A stretch of DNA of 64,000 nucleotides, taken from contig NC_002678.2 in the NCBI RefSeq assembly GCF_000009625.1, forward strand, positions 5,612,001-5,676,000, read 5' to 3'. Positions 45,151 through 53,253 of the stretch are shown here, in pieces. A program made the translations under genes and the position numbers. This stretch comes from Mesorhizobium japonicum MAFF 303099. Lineage in GTDB: Bacteria > Pseudomonadota > Alphaproteobacteria > Rhizobiales > Rhizobiaceae. Positions within the stretch are counted from its first letter, which is position 1. Every line of letters begins with the position of its first letter. The notes under the pieces are model-generated. The model was not told the DNA's origin. It made no database searches and saw only the letters and a list, made by a program, of their open reading frames with translations.

Positions 45151-46590
45151 ATGAAAAGCATGAGCCTCACCACGCTTGATCGCGGCAAGACGACGGTCGA
45201 CGCCGCAACCATCGAAACGCTTTCGGCACAATTGCGCGGCACACTGCTTCAGCAGGGAGATGCTGCCTACAACGAAGCCCGCACCGTGTGGAATGCCACG
45301 GTCGACCGGCGGCCCGGGCTGATCGTGTGTTGCGTCGGCGCCTCCGACGTCATTCGTGCCGTGAATTTCGCCAGGGAAAACAGGCTTCTCGTCTCCGTGC
45401 GCGGCGGCGGCCATAACATTGCCGGCAGCGCCGTCTGCGATGGCGGTCTGATGATCGATCTGTCGCCGATGAAGTCGGTGCGGGTCGATCCCGTCGCACG
45501 GCGGGCATGGGTTGGACCCGGCGCAACGCTCGCCGATGTCGACCGCGAAACGCAGGCCTTCGGGCTGGCGGTGCCGACCGGCATCAATTCGACCACCGGC
45601 ATATCAGGGCTGACCCTGGGCGGTGGCTTTGGCTGGATCACCCGCAAATTCGGCCTGACCATCGACAATCTTGTCTCCGCCGATGTGGTCACCGCCGACG
45701 GCAAGTTGCTGCGCGCCAGCCAGACGGAAAATCCGGACCTGTTCTGGGCACTGCGTGGCGGCGGCGGCAATTTCGGCATTGTCACGGCATTCGAGTTTCA
45801 GCTCCACCAGATGGGTCCGCAGGTTCTGTCGGGGCTTGTCGTCCATCCCTTCGCCGATGCCGAGAAGGTGCTGGAGGAGTATCGCAACGCGCTCGAAACA
45901 GCGCCCGACGAGCTGACCTGCTGGGTGGTCATGCGGCAAGCGCCGCCACTGCCCTTCCTGCCGGCCGAGTGGCATGGCAAGGATGTTCTGGTGCTGGCCA
46001 TGTGCTATTGCGGCGATCTCCAGGCAGGTGAAAAGGCGACGAAGAAGCTTCGCGCCATCGGCTCGCCAATTGCCGATGTCGTCGGCCCCAACCCGTTCAC
46101 CGGCTGGCAGCAGGCATTCGACCCATTGCTCGCACCCGGCGCCCGCAACTACTGGAAGAGCCATGACTTCACCGAGCTTTCCGACAGGGCAGCCGAGATC
46201 GTCACCGAAGCGATACGTGAGCTTCCTGGCCCGGAATGCGAGATATTCATCGGCCATGTTGGCGGTGCGGCGGGCCGTGTGGCACAGAACGCGACGGCGT
46301 TTCCGCAACGCAGCTCGCACTTCGTCATGAATGTCCATGCCCGCTGGCGCGATCCGGCAATGGACAGGGCCTGCATCGGTTGGGCGCGCGGCCTCTATGA
46401 GGCGGCCAAGCCCTATGCCGCCGGCACAGCCTATGTGAACTTCATGCCTGAGGACGAGGTCGACCGGGTGGAAGCGGCCTATGGCGGCAATTACCAGAGG
46501 CTTCTGGAAATCAAGCAGCGCTATGACCCGCTGAACCTGTTCCGCATGAACCAGAATTTGCGGCCGAAACAAAGCCAGCGGGCCGCCTGA
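45151..46590 (+). CDS. FAD-linked oxidase of the berberine-bridge type
   Basis: 479-residue flavoprotein oxidase. The PCMH-type FAD-binding domain has RGGGHNIAGSAVCDGGLMIDL, in which His88 is the expected covalent FAD attachment site, and GLTLGGGFGWITRKFGLTIDN. The Cys that makes a second bond in bicovalent members is absent (TGINSTTGISG). The C-terminus has the BBE motif AYVNFMPEDE...YGGNYQRLLEIKQRYDPLNLFRMNQN. No signal peptide. GGAGG precedes the ATG. Relatives oxidise sugars or alkaloid-like alcohols; the substrate is unknown. Followed by a strong terminator. Confidence 0.9.
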   Translation: MKSMSLTTLDRGKTTVDAATIETLSAQLRGTLLQQGDAAYNEARTVWNATVDRRPGLIVCCVGASDVIRAVNFARENRLLVSVRGGGHNIAGSAVCDGGLMIDLSPMKSVRVDPVARRAWVGPGATLADVDRETQAFGLAVPTGINSTTGISGLTLGGGFGWITRKFGLTIDNLVSADVVTADGKLLRASQTENPDLFWALRGGGGNFGIVTAFEFQLHQMGPQVLSGLVVHPFADAEKVLEEYRNALETAPDELTCWVVMRQAPPLPFLPAEWHGKDVLVLAMCYCGDLQAGEKATKKLRAIGSPIADVVGPNPFTGWQQAFDPLLAPGARNYWKSHDFTELSDRAAEIVTEAIRELPGPECEIFIGHVGGAAGRVAQNATAFPQRSSHFVMNVHARWRDPAMDRACIGWARGLYEAAKPYAAGTAYVNFMPEDEVDRVEAAYGGNYQRLLEIKQRYDPLNLFRMNQNLRPKQSQRAA

Positions 46591-46610
46591 GCCGCCCGCG
46601 TGACAGTAAC

Positions 46611-46646
46611 GAAAGCCCGCGCCTCCCACCACAGGCGCGGGCTTTC
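46611..46646 (+). terminator. Hairpin terminator after the FAD oxidase gene
   Basis: GAAAGCCCGCGCC (46611-46623) pairs perfectly with GGCGCGGGCTTTC (46634-46646) around a 10-base loop, 20 bases after the stop. There is no long T-tract beyond TTTC, so its efficiency as an intrinsic terminator is uncertain. Confidence 0.65.
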
Positions 46647-46716
46647 GCTTGGCCATGGGGCATGGCTGTTCCGTGGCTCAGTTCACATGGGCCGCCAGCG
46701 CGTCAGGCGCTGGTCC

Positions 46717-46870
46717 TCACGAAACCGTCTCCGTCTCATGCGCGGGCAGCGCCGCCGCCAGCCGGTTCGCCCACTCCTCGGTGCCGGACCGGTTCGCCAG
46801 CAAATCCTGCCGGATCTCGACGAGAACGGCGGGGATCCCTCGAAAAAGTCTCTCGACCGACCTATCGCGC
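46717..46870 (-). pseudogene. N-formylglutamate amidohydrolase, 3' remnant
   Basis: About 50 codons reading RLFRGIPAVLVEIRQDLLAN and GTEEWANRLAAALPA. This matches the C-terminal end of N-formylglutamate amidohydrolase/deformylase (HutG-like), which typically has IEIRQDL...WA.RLA. The catalytic N-terminal part is absent; upstream on this strand is a LuxR gene in another frame. Confidence 0.55.
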
Positions 46871-47350
46871 CTCTTGGCGAAAGTCCGCCCGCCCCGCGAG
46901 CACACAGGATGCAATCGCCGAGCGGCGACCGATATTCAGCTTCGCGAAAATCCGCCTGATATGCTCGCGTACGGTGTAGCCGCTGATGCCGAGCTGCCTT
47001 GCGATCTCCTTGTCGACTTTTCCGTCACTGATCAACAGGGCTATCTGCAGCTCACGCCGGGTCAATATCTCGGCGACCGAGAGTGGAAGATCGGCGGTGG
47101 TGCCCGGCATGTAGACGGCATCATAGATCAGGTATTGCGTGCCGGCGCAGACGATGCGTCCTACTGGCCGGCGCTGATCTGCATGACTATTTGGATCACC
47201 GTGATCGTCCGCGTAACGGATGGCGACCAGCGAATGGCCATTCACGACAAAGCTCGAAGTATCCGTTTCCGGGTCGCACTTCTTTCGTGACGCAGAAATC
47301 TCATCAGCGAAGTCGGAAAGTCTCTGCAAGTTCTCGGCACGTGCAACCAT
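46862..47350 (-). CDS. LuxR-type transcriptional regulator (162 aa)
   Basis: Short regulator with a C-terminal LuxR helix-turn-helix: LTRRELQIALLISDGKVDKEIARQLGISGYTVREHIRRIFAKLNIGRRS (about residues 95-145). The N-terminal 90 residues (SSFVVNGHSLVAIRYAD, VGRIVCAGTQYLIYD) resemble a small sensor region but match no domain I can name. It lacks a receiver domain and a full autoinducer domain. The ATG is at 47350. It lies next to the 3' end of the uncharacterised - strand operon, separated by 184 bases, and could regulate it or be independent. Confidence 0.85.
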   Translation of the reverse strand: MVARAENLQRLSDFADEISASRKKCDPETDTSSFVVNGHSLVAIRYADDHGDPNSHADQRRPVGRIVCAGTQYLIYDAVYMPGTTADLPLSVAEILTRRELQIALLISDGKVDKEIARQLGISGYTVREHIRRIFAKLNIGRRSAIASCVLAGRADFRQEAR

Positions 47351-47534
47351 GGCCGAACGCCCCAGTTGGCAGGAAACTCAGTACAATCACAAGCCCCTGG
47401 CGTCCCAACAAAACTGCCACGCCGCCGAACCCCGGGGTGGCCAGTATGAATGCTGCATAGATAGCTTCGACTATAGCACTTTTCGAAATATTAGCATTGC
47501 AAAAATCATCGTTGGGTCGTCAATTTTTCACCGT

Positions 47535-48350
47535 TCAGCGCCTGAATCCGGCGCGAATCGAACGCAAGAGATCGGGGGTCAGCCTGACGCCTCGGTTGAA
47601 CAGGCCCGCTGGGGCCAGCGGCACGCCGGGCCGGCATCCCCAGGCCCCACCCGAATGTGGACGTGGACCGGCGGTGTGAACCGCGATCACCACGGGTGGG
47701 CCAGCCTGTTGGCGATGGATCCAGACTGGAGCGCCGCTGTGTCCCGGACAGGTATCGACGCTATAGAAAAGCTGCCGTTCGGTGATCCGGTCCAGGCGCT
47801 CGGAATGCTCCCATTGCGTCCCGTCCGGCTTGTCGGCCGGATAACCCGAAATGTGCAGCAGACGCGTGTTGCGAAGCCGCTCGAGGTCCTGACGGTTCGG
47901 CGACCAGAGCTGGAAGTGCCCGGGCGATGGCGAAAACGGCCGCTCGAGCTCGATCAACCCGACATCGTGCAGGCCTGACGGACGGCGGCGGTAAGGCGGG
48001 TTGACGTGCCATTGCTTGGCCCACTGCCAGCCAAAGGGCCGCGCGTCACGCGAGGCCCGACCCGGCGTGACACGAATGCGCACGGCGAGATTGGGCAGGC
48101 CAAGCCGCTGCCGGATCGGGCTGGTGATGCAGTGCGCCGCGGTCAACAGTCGCGTCGGCGAAATCAGGAAGGCGGTACAGCCGGTCATCCTGCCGTCGCC
48201 GAAATCGCGCTCGATGTGGCAGACCGCACTGTGCGGAAAGCGGTTGGTGTGGGTGACCCTGGCGCGCCCGTCCGTCGGCCCAACCACCGCATAGTCGGCT
48301 TCGTCCGCCAGCCGGTCGAGTTCGAAGGGCGCGGGCGAGAACAGCATCAT
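47535..48350 (-). CDS. Trypsin/V8-like serine protease (cluster gene 10)
   Basis: 271-residue chymotrypsin-fold protease with the full catalytic triad: TAAHC (His73), LHDVGLIEL (Asp129) and DTCPGHSGAPVW (Ser205). The form GHSGAPV and the general layout resemble V8/glutamyl endopeptidases. No signal peptide or membrane segment is seen, so it acts in the cytoplasm or leaves by another route. It is the last gene of a ten-gene - strand cluster, starting in an ATGA overlap with the gene before it. Its substrates are unknown; other products of the cluster are the obvious suspects. Confidence 0.88.
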   Translation of the reverse strand: MMLFSPAPFELDRLADEADYAVVGPTDGRARVTHTNRFPHSAVCHIERDFGDGRMTGCTAFLISPTRLLTAAHCITSPIRQRLGLPNLAVRIRVTPGRASRDARPFGWQWAKQWHVNPPYRRRPSGLHDVGLIELERPFSPSPGHFQLWSPNRQDLERLRNTRLLHISGYPADKPDGTQWEHSERLDRITERQLFYSVDTCPGHSGAPVWIHRQQAGPPVVIAVHTAGPRPHSGGAWGCRPGVPLAPAGLFNRGVRLTPDLLRSIRAGFRR

Positions 48351-48703
48351 GTCTCTTGCTCGTGTTCGGCCCCCGGTGAGGCGGCATCCGCGGGCATGAC
48401 ACCCTGTTGCGGTACATCATCGATCCCACCTTCATGCGCGGGCTCTTGCAACGCCTCGGCCTGATCCGTGGCAGCACTTGCAGTGAGGCCAAGCAGGCTT
48501 CGCAGGCGCTCCATCAGAATATGAGCCTCGTCGCCGCGGCCTTCGAGATAGGCCGCCGCGCGATCCATGAATTCCTCGTCGGAGCCGAAGGGTATTTCAG
48601 CTGGGCGCGGCGATGCGGCGCGCAGCGCTTTGACCTCCTGAAGAACGATGGCGTCGAGGTCGGCCCATACCGACCTTGCATGAGTTGCGGCTTGCCCGTG
48701 CAT
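48347..48703 (-). CDS. Small acidic protein of unknown function (cluster gene 9)
   Basis: 118 residues, helical and Ala/Glu-rich (WADLDAIVLQEVKALRAASP, AAAYLEGRGDEAHILMERLRSLLG), with an acidic, disordered C-terminus. No family recognised. AGGGAG lies seven bases upstream of the ATG. The stop overlaps the serine protease start. The size and charge would suit a chaperone, inhibitor or adaptor of that protease, but this is only a guess. Confidence 0.72.
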   Translation of the reverse strand: MHGQAATHARSVWADLDAIVLQEVKALRAASPRPAEIPFGSDEEFMDRAAAYLEGRGDEAHILMERLRSLLGLTASAATDQAEALQEPAHEGGIDDVPQQGVMPADAASPGAEHEQET

Positions 48704-48719
48704 GGGAATCTCCCTTGGT

Positions 48720-49421
48720 TCAATTGTTGCGCATCAGCGGCATTTCATCGAATGTGGTGCTGTTGGGGTCGTACAGCAGCGGGCGCTCCCGGTCCTGCAG
48801 CCAGCCTTCGTAGTTCCTGGCCCGCCTTGGATGCATCGCCTGGCGGGTGAGCCGGGCTGCCTGGACCAGGATCTGGCCCGGCTGCAGATTGCGGATTGCG
48901 GTGTTTACCCTGGGGTCGGCCCGGCTCGGTTGCCGGTAGTGTTCGATAATTCTCTGGGCGATCGAATTGTTGCCTTTGGTCATGCCGATGCTGAGCGGCC
49001 GGTCGCGGTCGATGCCGGCGCGGGTGATGCGATAGACCTGCGGTCCCGGCGCCAGGAACGGCCGCAGCAAAGCGTCGACGTGTCCGCCGCGGCTCGCGGC
49101 AGTGCGTGCCGCGTCGATTGCCGCCAGCGAGACCGGCGGCGTCCAGCCGCGCCAGCCCGGCAGTTGTGACCCGCGCGCCCGCACCGAGGTCTGGCCACGC
49201 GCCGGCCTTGGGGTACGCCCGCGCCGTATGGCCGTCTCATCGAAGGAAGCGAGGTCTCCGCAACTGCCGCAGCCGCAACTCGGAAAATGCCGGCGCCTGA
49301 CCTCGACGGCGCGAAAGCCTTGCTGCCGGCGACAGCGCGCGCAGCCGCATGGCGGACGGTGAGCGACTGTTTGCGCGGCCGCGTTGACCAGCGCGTCGAG
49401 TTGTTCGTCGAGATATGACAT
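48720..49421 (-). CDS. Cys-rich protein with GIY-YIG-like domain (cluster gene 8)
   Basis: 233 residues. The N-terminus carries two Cys clusters, CGCARC (25-30) and CGCGSC (49-54), likely metal sites. Residues 129-220 resemble a GIY-YIG nuclease: PQVYRITRAG, PLSIGMTKGNNSIAQRIIEHY with Arg157 and His161, ARNYEGWLQD with Glu205, and a final PLLYDPN. The YIG element is degenerate (SIG). If correct, it would be a DNA-cleaving or DNA-binding component; the match is by eye and could be fortuitous. AAGGGAT precedes the start. Confidence 0.7.
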   Translation of the reverse strand: MSYLDEQLDALVNAAAQTVAHRPPCGCARCRRQQGFRAVEVRRRHFPSCGCGSCGDLASFDETAIRRGRTPRPARGQTSVRARGSQLPGWRGWTPPVSLAAIDAARTAASRGGHVDALLRPFLAPGPQVYRITRAGIDRDRPLSIGMTKGNNSIAQRIIEHYRQPSRADPRVNTAIRNLQPGQILVQAARLTRQAMHPRRARNYEGWLQDRERPLLYDPNSTTFDEMPLMRNN

Positions 49422-49465
49422 GCCGATCCCTTTCTCGTAACTCGTTTCTCCGCTCGGGCTCGGAT

Positions 49466-50500
49466 CTAGCCGGGTCCGGCCACCATGCTTGCGTCCGATG
49501 CCGTCGCCCGCCGGCGCAGCCTTGCCACGGTTCGTTCCCTTTGCTCGACGGTCGGCAAGGGAAAGGACGGCCGTGCCGGTCGGGGTGGGCGAATGTCCAG
49601 GTAGCGCGCGATGTTGGCGTCCGGGCTGAGCTCCAGCTGGAGAATGGAGGCCGGCGCTGAAAGCAGCGAGACAACGCCCGGGCCGTGACCCGCGACAGTG
49701 GAGTCGCTGTGCACGATGACGCCAACCGACACATGTCCTCCCAACCGCGACCGGCCATAACGGTTGTCGGCATCCATGATGCCGACAATGTCGCCGAAGC
49801 GCAGCGATCCAAGCTTGTAGCGCCGCACCATGCCAGGATCGGACATCTGGATGTCGTAGTCGCCGCGCAGCACATTATTGCGGCCGAGACCCGAGCCCAT
49901 GACGCGGGCAGGGATGCGGTGCGTCACCTTGACGTGGATCCTGCCGTTGCGCTCGACCGGGCGCCAGCGCGCCAGCAGCCTTGGCGAACAGTTCCAGATC
50001 GCGACGTCAGGATAGTCGGTCAGGCGCAGGCCAAGCCCGTAGGCCCAGACCTGGATGCGGTCGCCGATCGCCATCTGCCGCATCGCCGGCAGCGGAAAGT
50101 CGATCAGCACGGTGTCGACGCCGCCATGCTTGCCGGTCACCACGCCGCGTGCGCCGGCCGCGCGTCCTGACGTGACGATGGCGTGGTTGCCGACGCAGGA
50201 ATAGCTCTGCAGCGCCTGGTTGGCGGCGTCGGGGTTGCCGCCGGCGGCGCGCGCTTCATTGCGGATCGACACCGCCGGTTCGACATGGTCCCCGGCCAGC
50301 CCGACACAGGGGTCGCCGACGCGGTGGTTGAGCACGATGCCGCCGGTGCCTGGCAGAGAGCGCGGCCTGCCATCGTAACCGATGCGCCATGGAGTGCCCC
50401 TCTCCGTCGGCGATGCCACTTGTCCTGCGACGCTGATCATCACCAGGTCGCGCGCATTCGTCCGCAGCCCGTGCACCGGGTGAATGCGGGGCGGTTTCAT
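49466..50500 (-). CDS. DUF4438-like protein (cluster gene 7)
   Basis: 344-residue beta-rich soluble protein. It resembles DUF4438 family members: GTPWRIGYDGRPRSLPGTGGI, NHRVGDPCVGLAGDHVEPAVS, ALQSYSCVGNHAIVTSGRAA, GARGVVTGKHGGVDTVLIDFP, MAIGDRIQVWAYGLGL, HSDSTVAGHGPGV. The biochemical function of the family is unknown. The C-terminal 60 residues are proline/arginine-rich and look like an added tail. The start overlaps the end of the preceding gene by ATGA. Confidence 0.75.
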   Translation of the reverse strand: MKPPRIHPVHGLRTNARDLVMISVAGQVASPTERGTPWRIGYDGRPRSLPGTGGIVLNHRVGDPCVGLAGDHVEPAVSIRNEARAAGGNPDAANQALQSYSCVGNHAIVTSGRAAGARGVVTGKHGGVDTVLIDFPLPAMRQMAIGDRIQVWAYGLGLRLTDYPDVAIWNCSPRLLARWRPVERNGRIHVKVTHRIPARVMGSGLGRNNVLRGDYDIQMSDPGMVRRYKLGSLRFGDIVGIMDADNRYGRSRLGGHVSVGVIVHSDSTVAGHGPGVVSLLSAPASILQLELSPDANIARYLDIRPPRPARPSFPLPTVEQRERTVARLRRRATASDASMVAGPG

Positions 50501-51333
50501 GCCGCGGCCTCCGCCGGGACCACATCGTACCAGAGCGCGCAGGCATTGCGCCAGGGATCGTCCGGCGTCCCGTCATCGTGGTCGGCCGGATCTTCCAGCG
50601 CCCAGTCGGTCTCGCTCCATCCGTCGGGCAGCGCCAGGATGACCGGGGCGACAACCTGGACGATCGCGGCATTTCGGCCGCTCGCGGCGATTGGAGCCGC
50701 AGCGGGCCACAGCGCCGGGCCGGACCATCCGGGGATTGCTCCAGGATGGCGTTTGGTGGGAAATGCCAGCCGCTCGAGATAGTCGCACAATGGCGGCCTG
50801 GCGCCGTCATTGCCGGCGATGGTGAGAATATAGGTGCTGTCGGGCTGAAGCGCGGCGGAAAGCGCGATCACGTCGCGCGCGCATTCGTCGAGTGGAGCGG
50901 CGGTGCCTGCCACATCGCCAAGACGTGTTTCAAGCGCGGCGCAGCAGCCTTCGAAGCGCGGCAACAGGGCTGTTTCCTCACGCTCGGGCAGCGCGCTTTC
51001 ATACTGGGCGTCGCCGATCCAGTGCACCCGGGATGACAGGCGGCCATTCTGCCACGCCCGGCGCCATGGTTCGAGCTCCAGAGTCAGTTCCTTGAGGATG
51101 GCATCGCGCGTGCCGGGGGCGAGCCAACCGCCTCCCATCTGATCGGGCCGGCGCCGATAGTATTCGTCATTGTCGAGCAAGGTGTAGAAGCCGCGCGGCA
51201 GCCACACCCGCGCTGATAGCGAAAGCGTTACCGTCACCAGCAGCCCCATCGGCGACAGTGCCAGCGGGGCGTCGATGACGATGTTCGGCGGCTTGGCCGC
51301 GAAACGCCCCGCAAGAGCAAGTTGGTGGTCCAT
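50497..51333 (-). CDS. Hypothetical protein (cluster gene 6)
   Basis: 278 residues, no family recognised. Pro/Trp-rich and probably soluble, with a beta-rich N-terminal half (LSPMGLLVTVTLSLSARVWL) and an acidic Trp-containing C-terminus (PDGWSETDWALEDPADHDDG). The ATG at 51333 is used because GAAGG lies nine bases upstream; a GTG at 51342 would leave no spacer. It overlaps the DUF4438 gene by four bases, indicating linked production. Confidence 0.75.
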   Translation of the reverse strand: MDHQLALAGRFAAKPPNIVIDAPLALSPMGLLVTVTLSLSARVWLPRGFYTLLDNDEYYRRRPDQMGGGWLAPGTRDAILKELTLELEPWRRAWQNGRLSSRVHWIGDAQYESALPEREETALLPRFEGCCAALETRLGDVAGTAAPLDECARDVIALSAALQPDSTYILTIAGNDGARPPLCDYLERLAFPTKRHPGAIPGWSGPALWPAAAPIAASGRNAAIVQVVAPVILALPDGWSETDWALEDPADHDDGTPDDPWRNACALWYDVVPAEAAA

Positions 51334-51363
51334 CGCAGACACCCTTCAGTCCCGGCGAACGGT

Positions 51364-52467
51364 TCAGGCGGCTATTCGCGACGCGGTGTTGCGGTTCAGC
51401 CCATATGACCAGTGCACACGATCGCCATCGAGGCCGGGGAAGCGCCGCCCTTCGCGTGTCAGCCGGTAGGCCGCCAGCCATGCGTCGGCCTGCGCGCCCA
51501 TCTTCTTGGCGTCCGCGTCGAACTCCGCCGGCGTGATCGTCGTGCGGAAATCGTTTTCGGCGATGTATTGCAGGATTCTGCGCCCCGCATCGGCCATCTT
51601 GGCCCGTTCCGACATCTCGGTAGCGCCGCCCAGATGACGGTTGGCGACGGCTTCGATAACGTCCCATTTGGTGTTGGCGTCGAAGGATTTCTTGATGTCC
51701 GGCGCGTCGAACAGCTCGAAGATCTGCTGTACGTACTGTCCGGTTTCACGGGTCAGGGCCAGGATGTTGCCATAGCTCGAACGGTCGAGGTGATAGCGCA
51801 GGTCGGTGCCGACGCGCTGCACCGTGGCCAGCGCCGCGAAAGGCCGGTCGTTGATGGTGGAGCTGCCGCGAATAACCTGACCGATGGTCAGATCCTGGAA
51901 ATATTGCGACATCGCATTCATGAAGGCGACCAGCTGGAAGTGGAAGCTGCGGTTGACGATGGCTCCGGCGGGCACCGGAGCGCGACCGTAGTTGAAGACG
52001 CGTCGATAGGCGATCAGCCGGTCACGGCGCTTGTAGCGGATTGGGCGCCATTTCTCGAGTATGTAGAGCCCGCGCGCGCCGGGGCCGCGCTGGATGCGGA
52101 TCTGGCCGTTCTGGAACAGCCGGCGCAGCACATCGACCACCTGGAACAGCTTCATGCGGTCCATTTGGTAGATGTAGTAAAGCTCGGCCGACGCCTGCAG
52201 CTGCGGTGGTATGATCGATTCGTCGAAATCGTTGCGCAGCAGCGGCATCTGCAGCGAATCGAACGGCTTGATCGGTCCGTCGCCAAAGCCGACCAGATCG
52301 GCGAAACTGGTGGTCGTGGCACTGGACGAGCGATCAAGCAATTCCCCGTAACGACCCTCGAATTCGCTCTCGAAAGCGGCGCGGTCGGCCGGCGACAAAC
52401 CCGCCAGCTCGTCCCTGAAGAAGCGCTGGAACAGCCGTTGGATGACCTGGTTGGATTCACTAGCCAT
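51364..52467 (-). CDS. Hypothetical protein (cluster gene 5)
   Basis: 367 residues, no family recognised; largely helical, with no signal peptide. Features include FQRFFRDELAGLSPADRAAFESEFEGRYGELLD at the N-terminus, a basic RRLFQNGQIRIQRGPGARGLYILEKWRPIRYKRRDRL and many aromatic residues, suggesting a structural or binding protein rather than an enzyme with recognisable active site. GAGG lies upstream of the ATG. The four 16-bp tandem repeats sit between it and the preceding gene. Confidence 0.75.
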   Translation of the reverse strand: MASESNQVIQRLFQRFFRDELAGLSPADRAAFESEFEGRYGELLDRSSSATTTSFADLVGFGDGPIKPFDSLQMPLLRNDFDESIIPPQLQASAELYYIYQMDRMKLFQVVDVLRRLFQNGQIRIQRGPGARGLYILEKWRPIRYKRRDRLIAYRRVFNYGRAPVPAGAIVNRSFHFQLVAFMNAMSQYFQDLTIGQVIRGSSTINDRPFAALATVQRVGTDLRYHLDRSSYGNILALTRETGQYVQQIFELFDAPDIKKSFDANTKWDVIEAVANRHLGGATEMSERAKMADAGRRILQYIAENDFRTTITPAEFDADAKKMGAQADAWLAAYRLTREGRRFPGLDGDRVHWSYGLNRNTASRIAA

Positions 52468-52505
52468 AATCAGACCTCATCTTGCTCGAATTGGCTGCTC
52501 GTAGT

Positions 52506-52569
52506 TCTCAGGCACTTGGTTTCTCAAGCACTTGGGATCTCAGGCACTTGGGATCTCAGGCACTTGGCG
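52506..52569. repeat. Four tandem 16-bp repeats within the cluster
   Basis: Units at 52506, 52522, 52538 and 52554 read TCTCAGGCACTTGGxx, with one substitution in the second unit (AAGCAC). The block covers the last codons of cluster gene 4 and the gap to gene 5. It could be a slippage-prone spacer or a protein or RNA binding array. Confidence 0.7.
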
Positions 52570-53230
52570 GCTGTTGGCCGCCGGACACTGCGTCCTGGCT
52601 GGCGGCAATCGCGTTCATCACGGCTGGCGCGAGGTCGAAGAAGCGCACCAGTTCGCTATCGGTGACGACCGACGGCAGGCCGCCGCTGAACGTGTTGGCA
52701 TCGCGCAGGCGCTTCACGAACTCGTTGCGGCGATTTTCCTGCGGCTTGCCCTTCTGGAACGCCACGATGTCCTGCAACGACGCGAATTTCGCCTGGTTGA
52801 ACCAGCGCCCGGCGATTGTCCGGCCGACAATGTCGCCCGACGTGTCGACAGCGGCGGCATAGAGCGCCGTGACATTGTCCTTGTCGCGCAGACCAAGCGA
52901 CTGCACCGTTTCATCCAGCCTGTTGATCGCCGTGGTGATCTCGCCGAGCTTCTTGTCGATGGCGTCGCCATCGGGCAGTCCAGTCGCGATGGTTTCGATC
53001 GCGGCTATCAGCCGGTCGAAAATCTGCTTCGACCGTTTTCCATCGGGGAACTCCCTGATTGCGCTGGCAACGTCGCCGATGGCGGTCTTGGTCCTGTCGC
53101 CGCTGGTGACGACCTTGTCGGTCAGACGATCGATCGATTGCGGTGTCTCGGCCTCGACCTCGAAGCGGGCCTTGACCCCGGCGTGGAACTTGTTGGCCGG
53201 GTGGTAGGGAAACGGAATCTTCGCAGCCAT
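52556..53230 (-). CDS. Hypothetical protein (cluster gene 4)
   Basis: 224 residues, no family recognised. The N-terminus reads MAAKIPFPYHPANKFHAGVK; the middle is helical with heptad-like spacing (ETPQSIDRLTDKVVTSGDRT, TTAINRLDETVQSLG), possibly a coiled coil. The C-terminal part resembles SLQDIVAFQKGKPQENRRNEF. No signal peptide. GGAGAGGAG lies upstream of ATG 53230; the frame is open to 53437 but without coding signs. The 3' end runs into the 16-bp tandem repeats. Confidence 0.75.
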   Translation of the reverse strand: MAAKIPFPYHPANKFHAGVKARFEVEAETPQSIDRLTDKVVTSGDRTKTAIGDVASAIREFPDGKRSKQIFDRLIAAIETIATGLPDGDAIDKKLGEITTAINRLDETVQSLGLRDKDNVTALYAAAVDTSGDIVGRTIAGRWFNQAKFASLQDIVAFQKGKPQENRRNEFVKRLRDANTFSGGLPSVVTDSELVRFFDLAPAVMNAIAASQDAVSGGQQPPSA

Positions 53231-53253
53231 TGTCGTGCTCCTCTCCTGCCAGC

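Noticed and set aside
51412..52665. 417-codon + strand frame opposite cluster genes 4 and 5
   Set aside because: It reads through the 16-bp tandem repeats and the reverse of two genes with good ribosome-binding sites; no motif.
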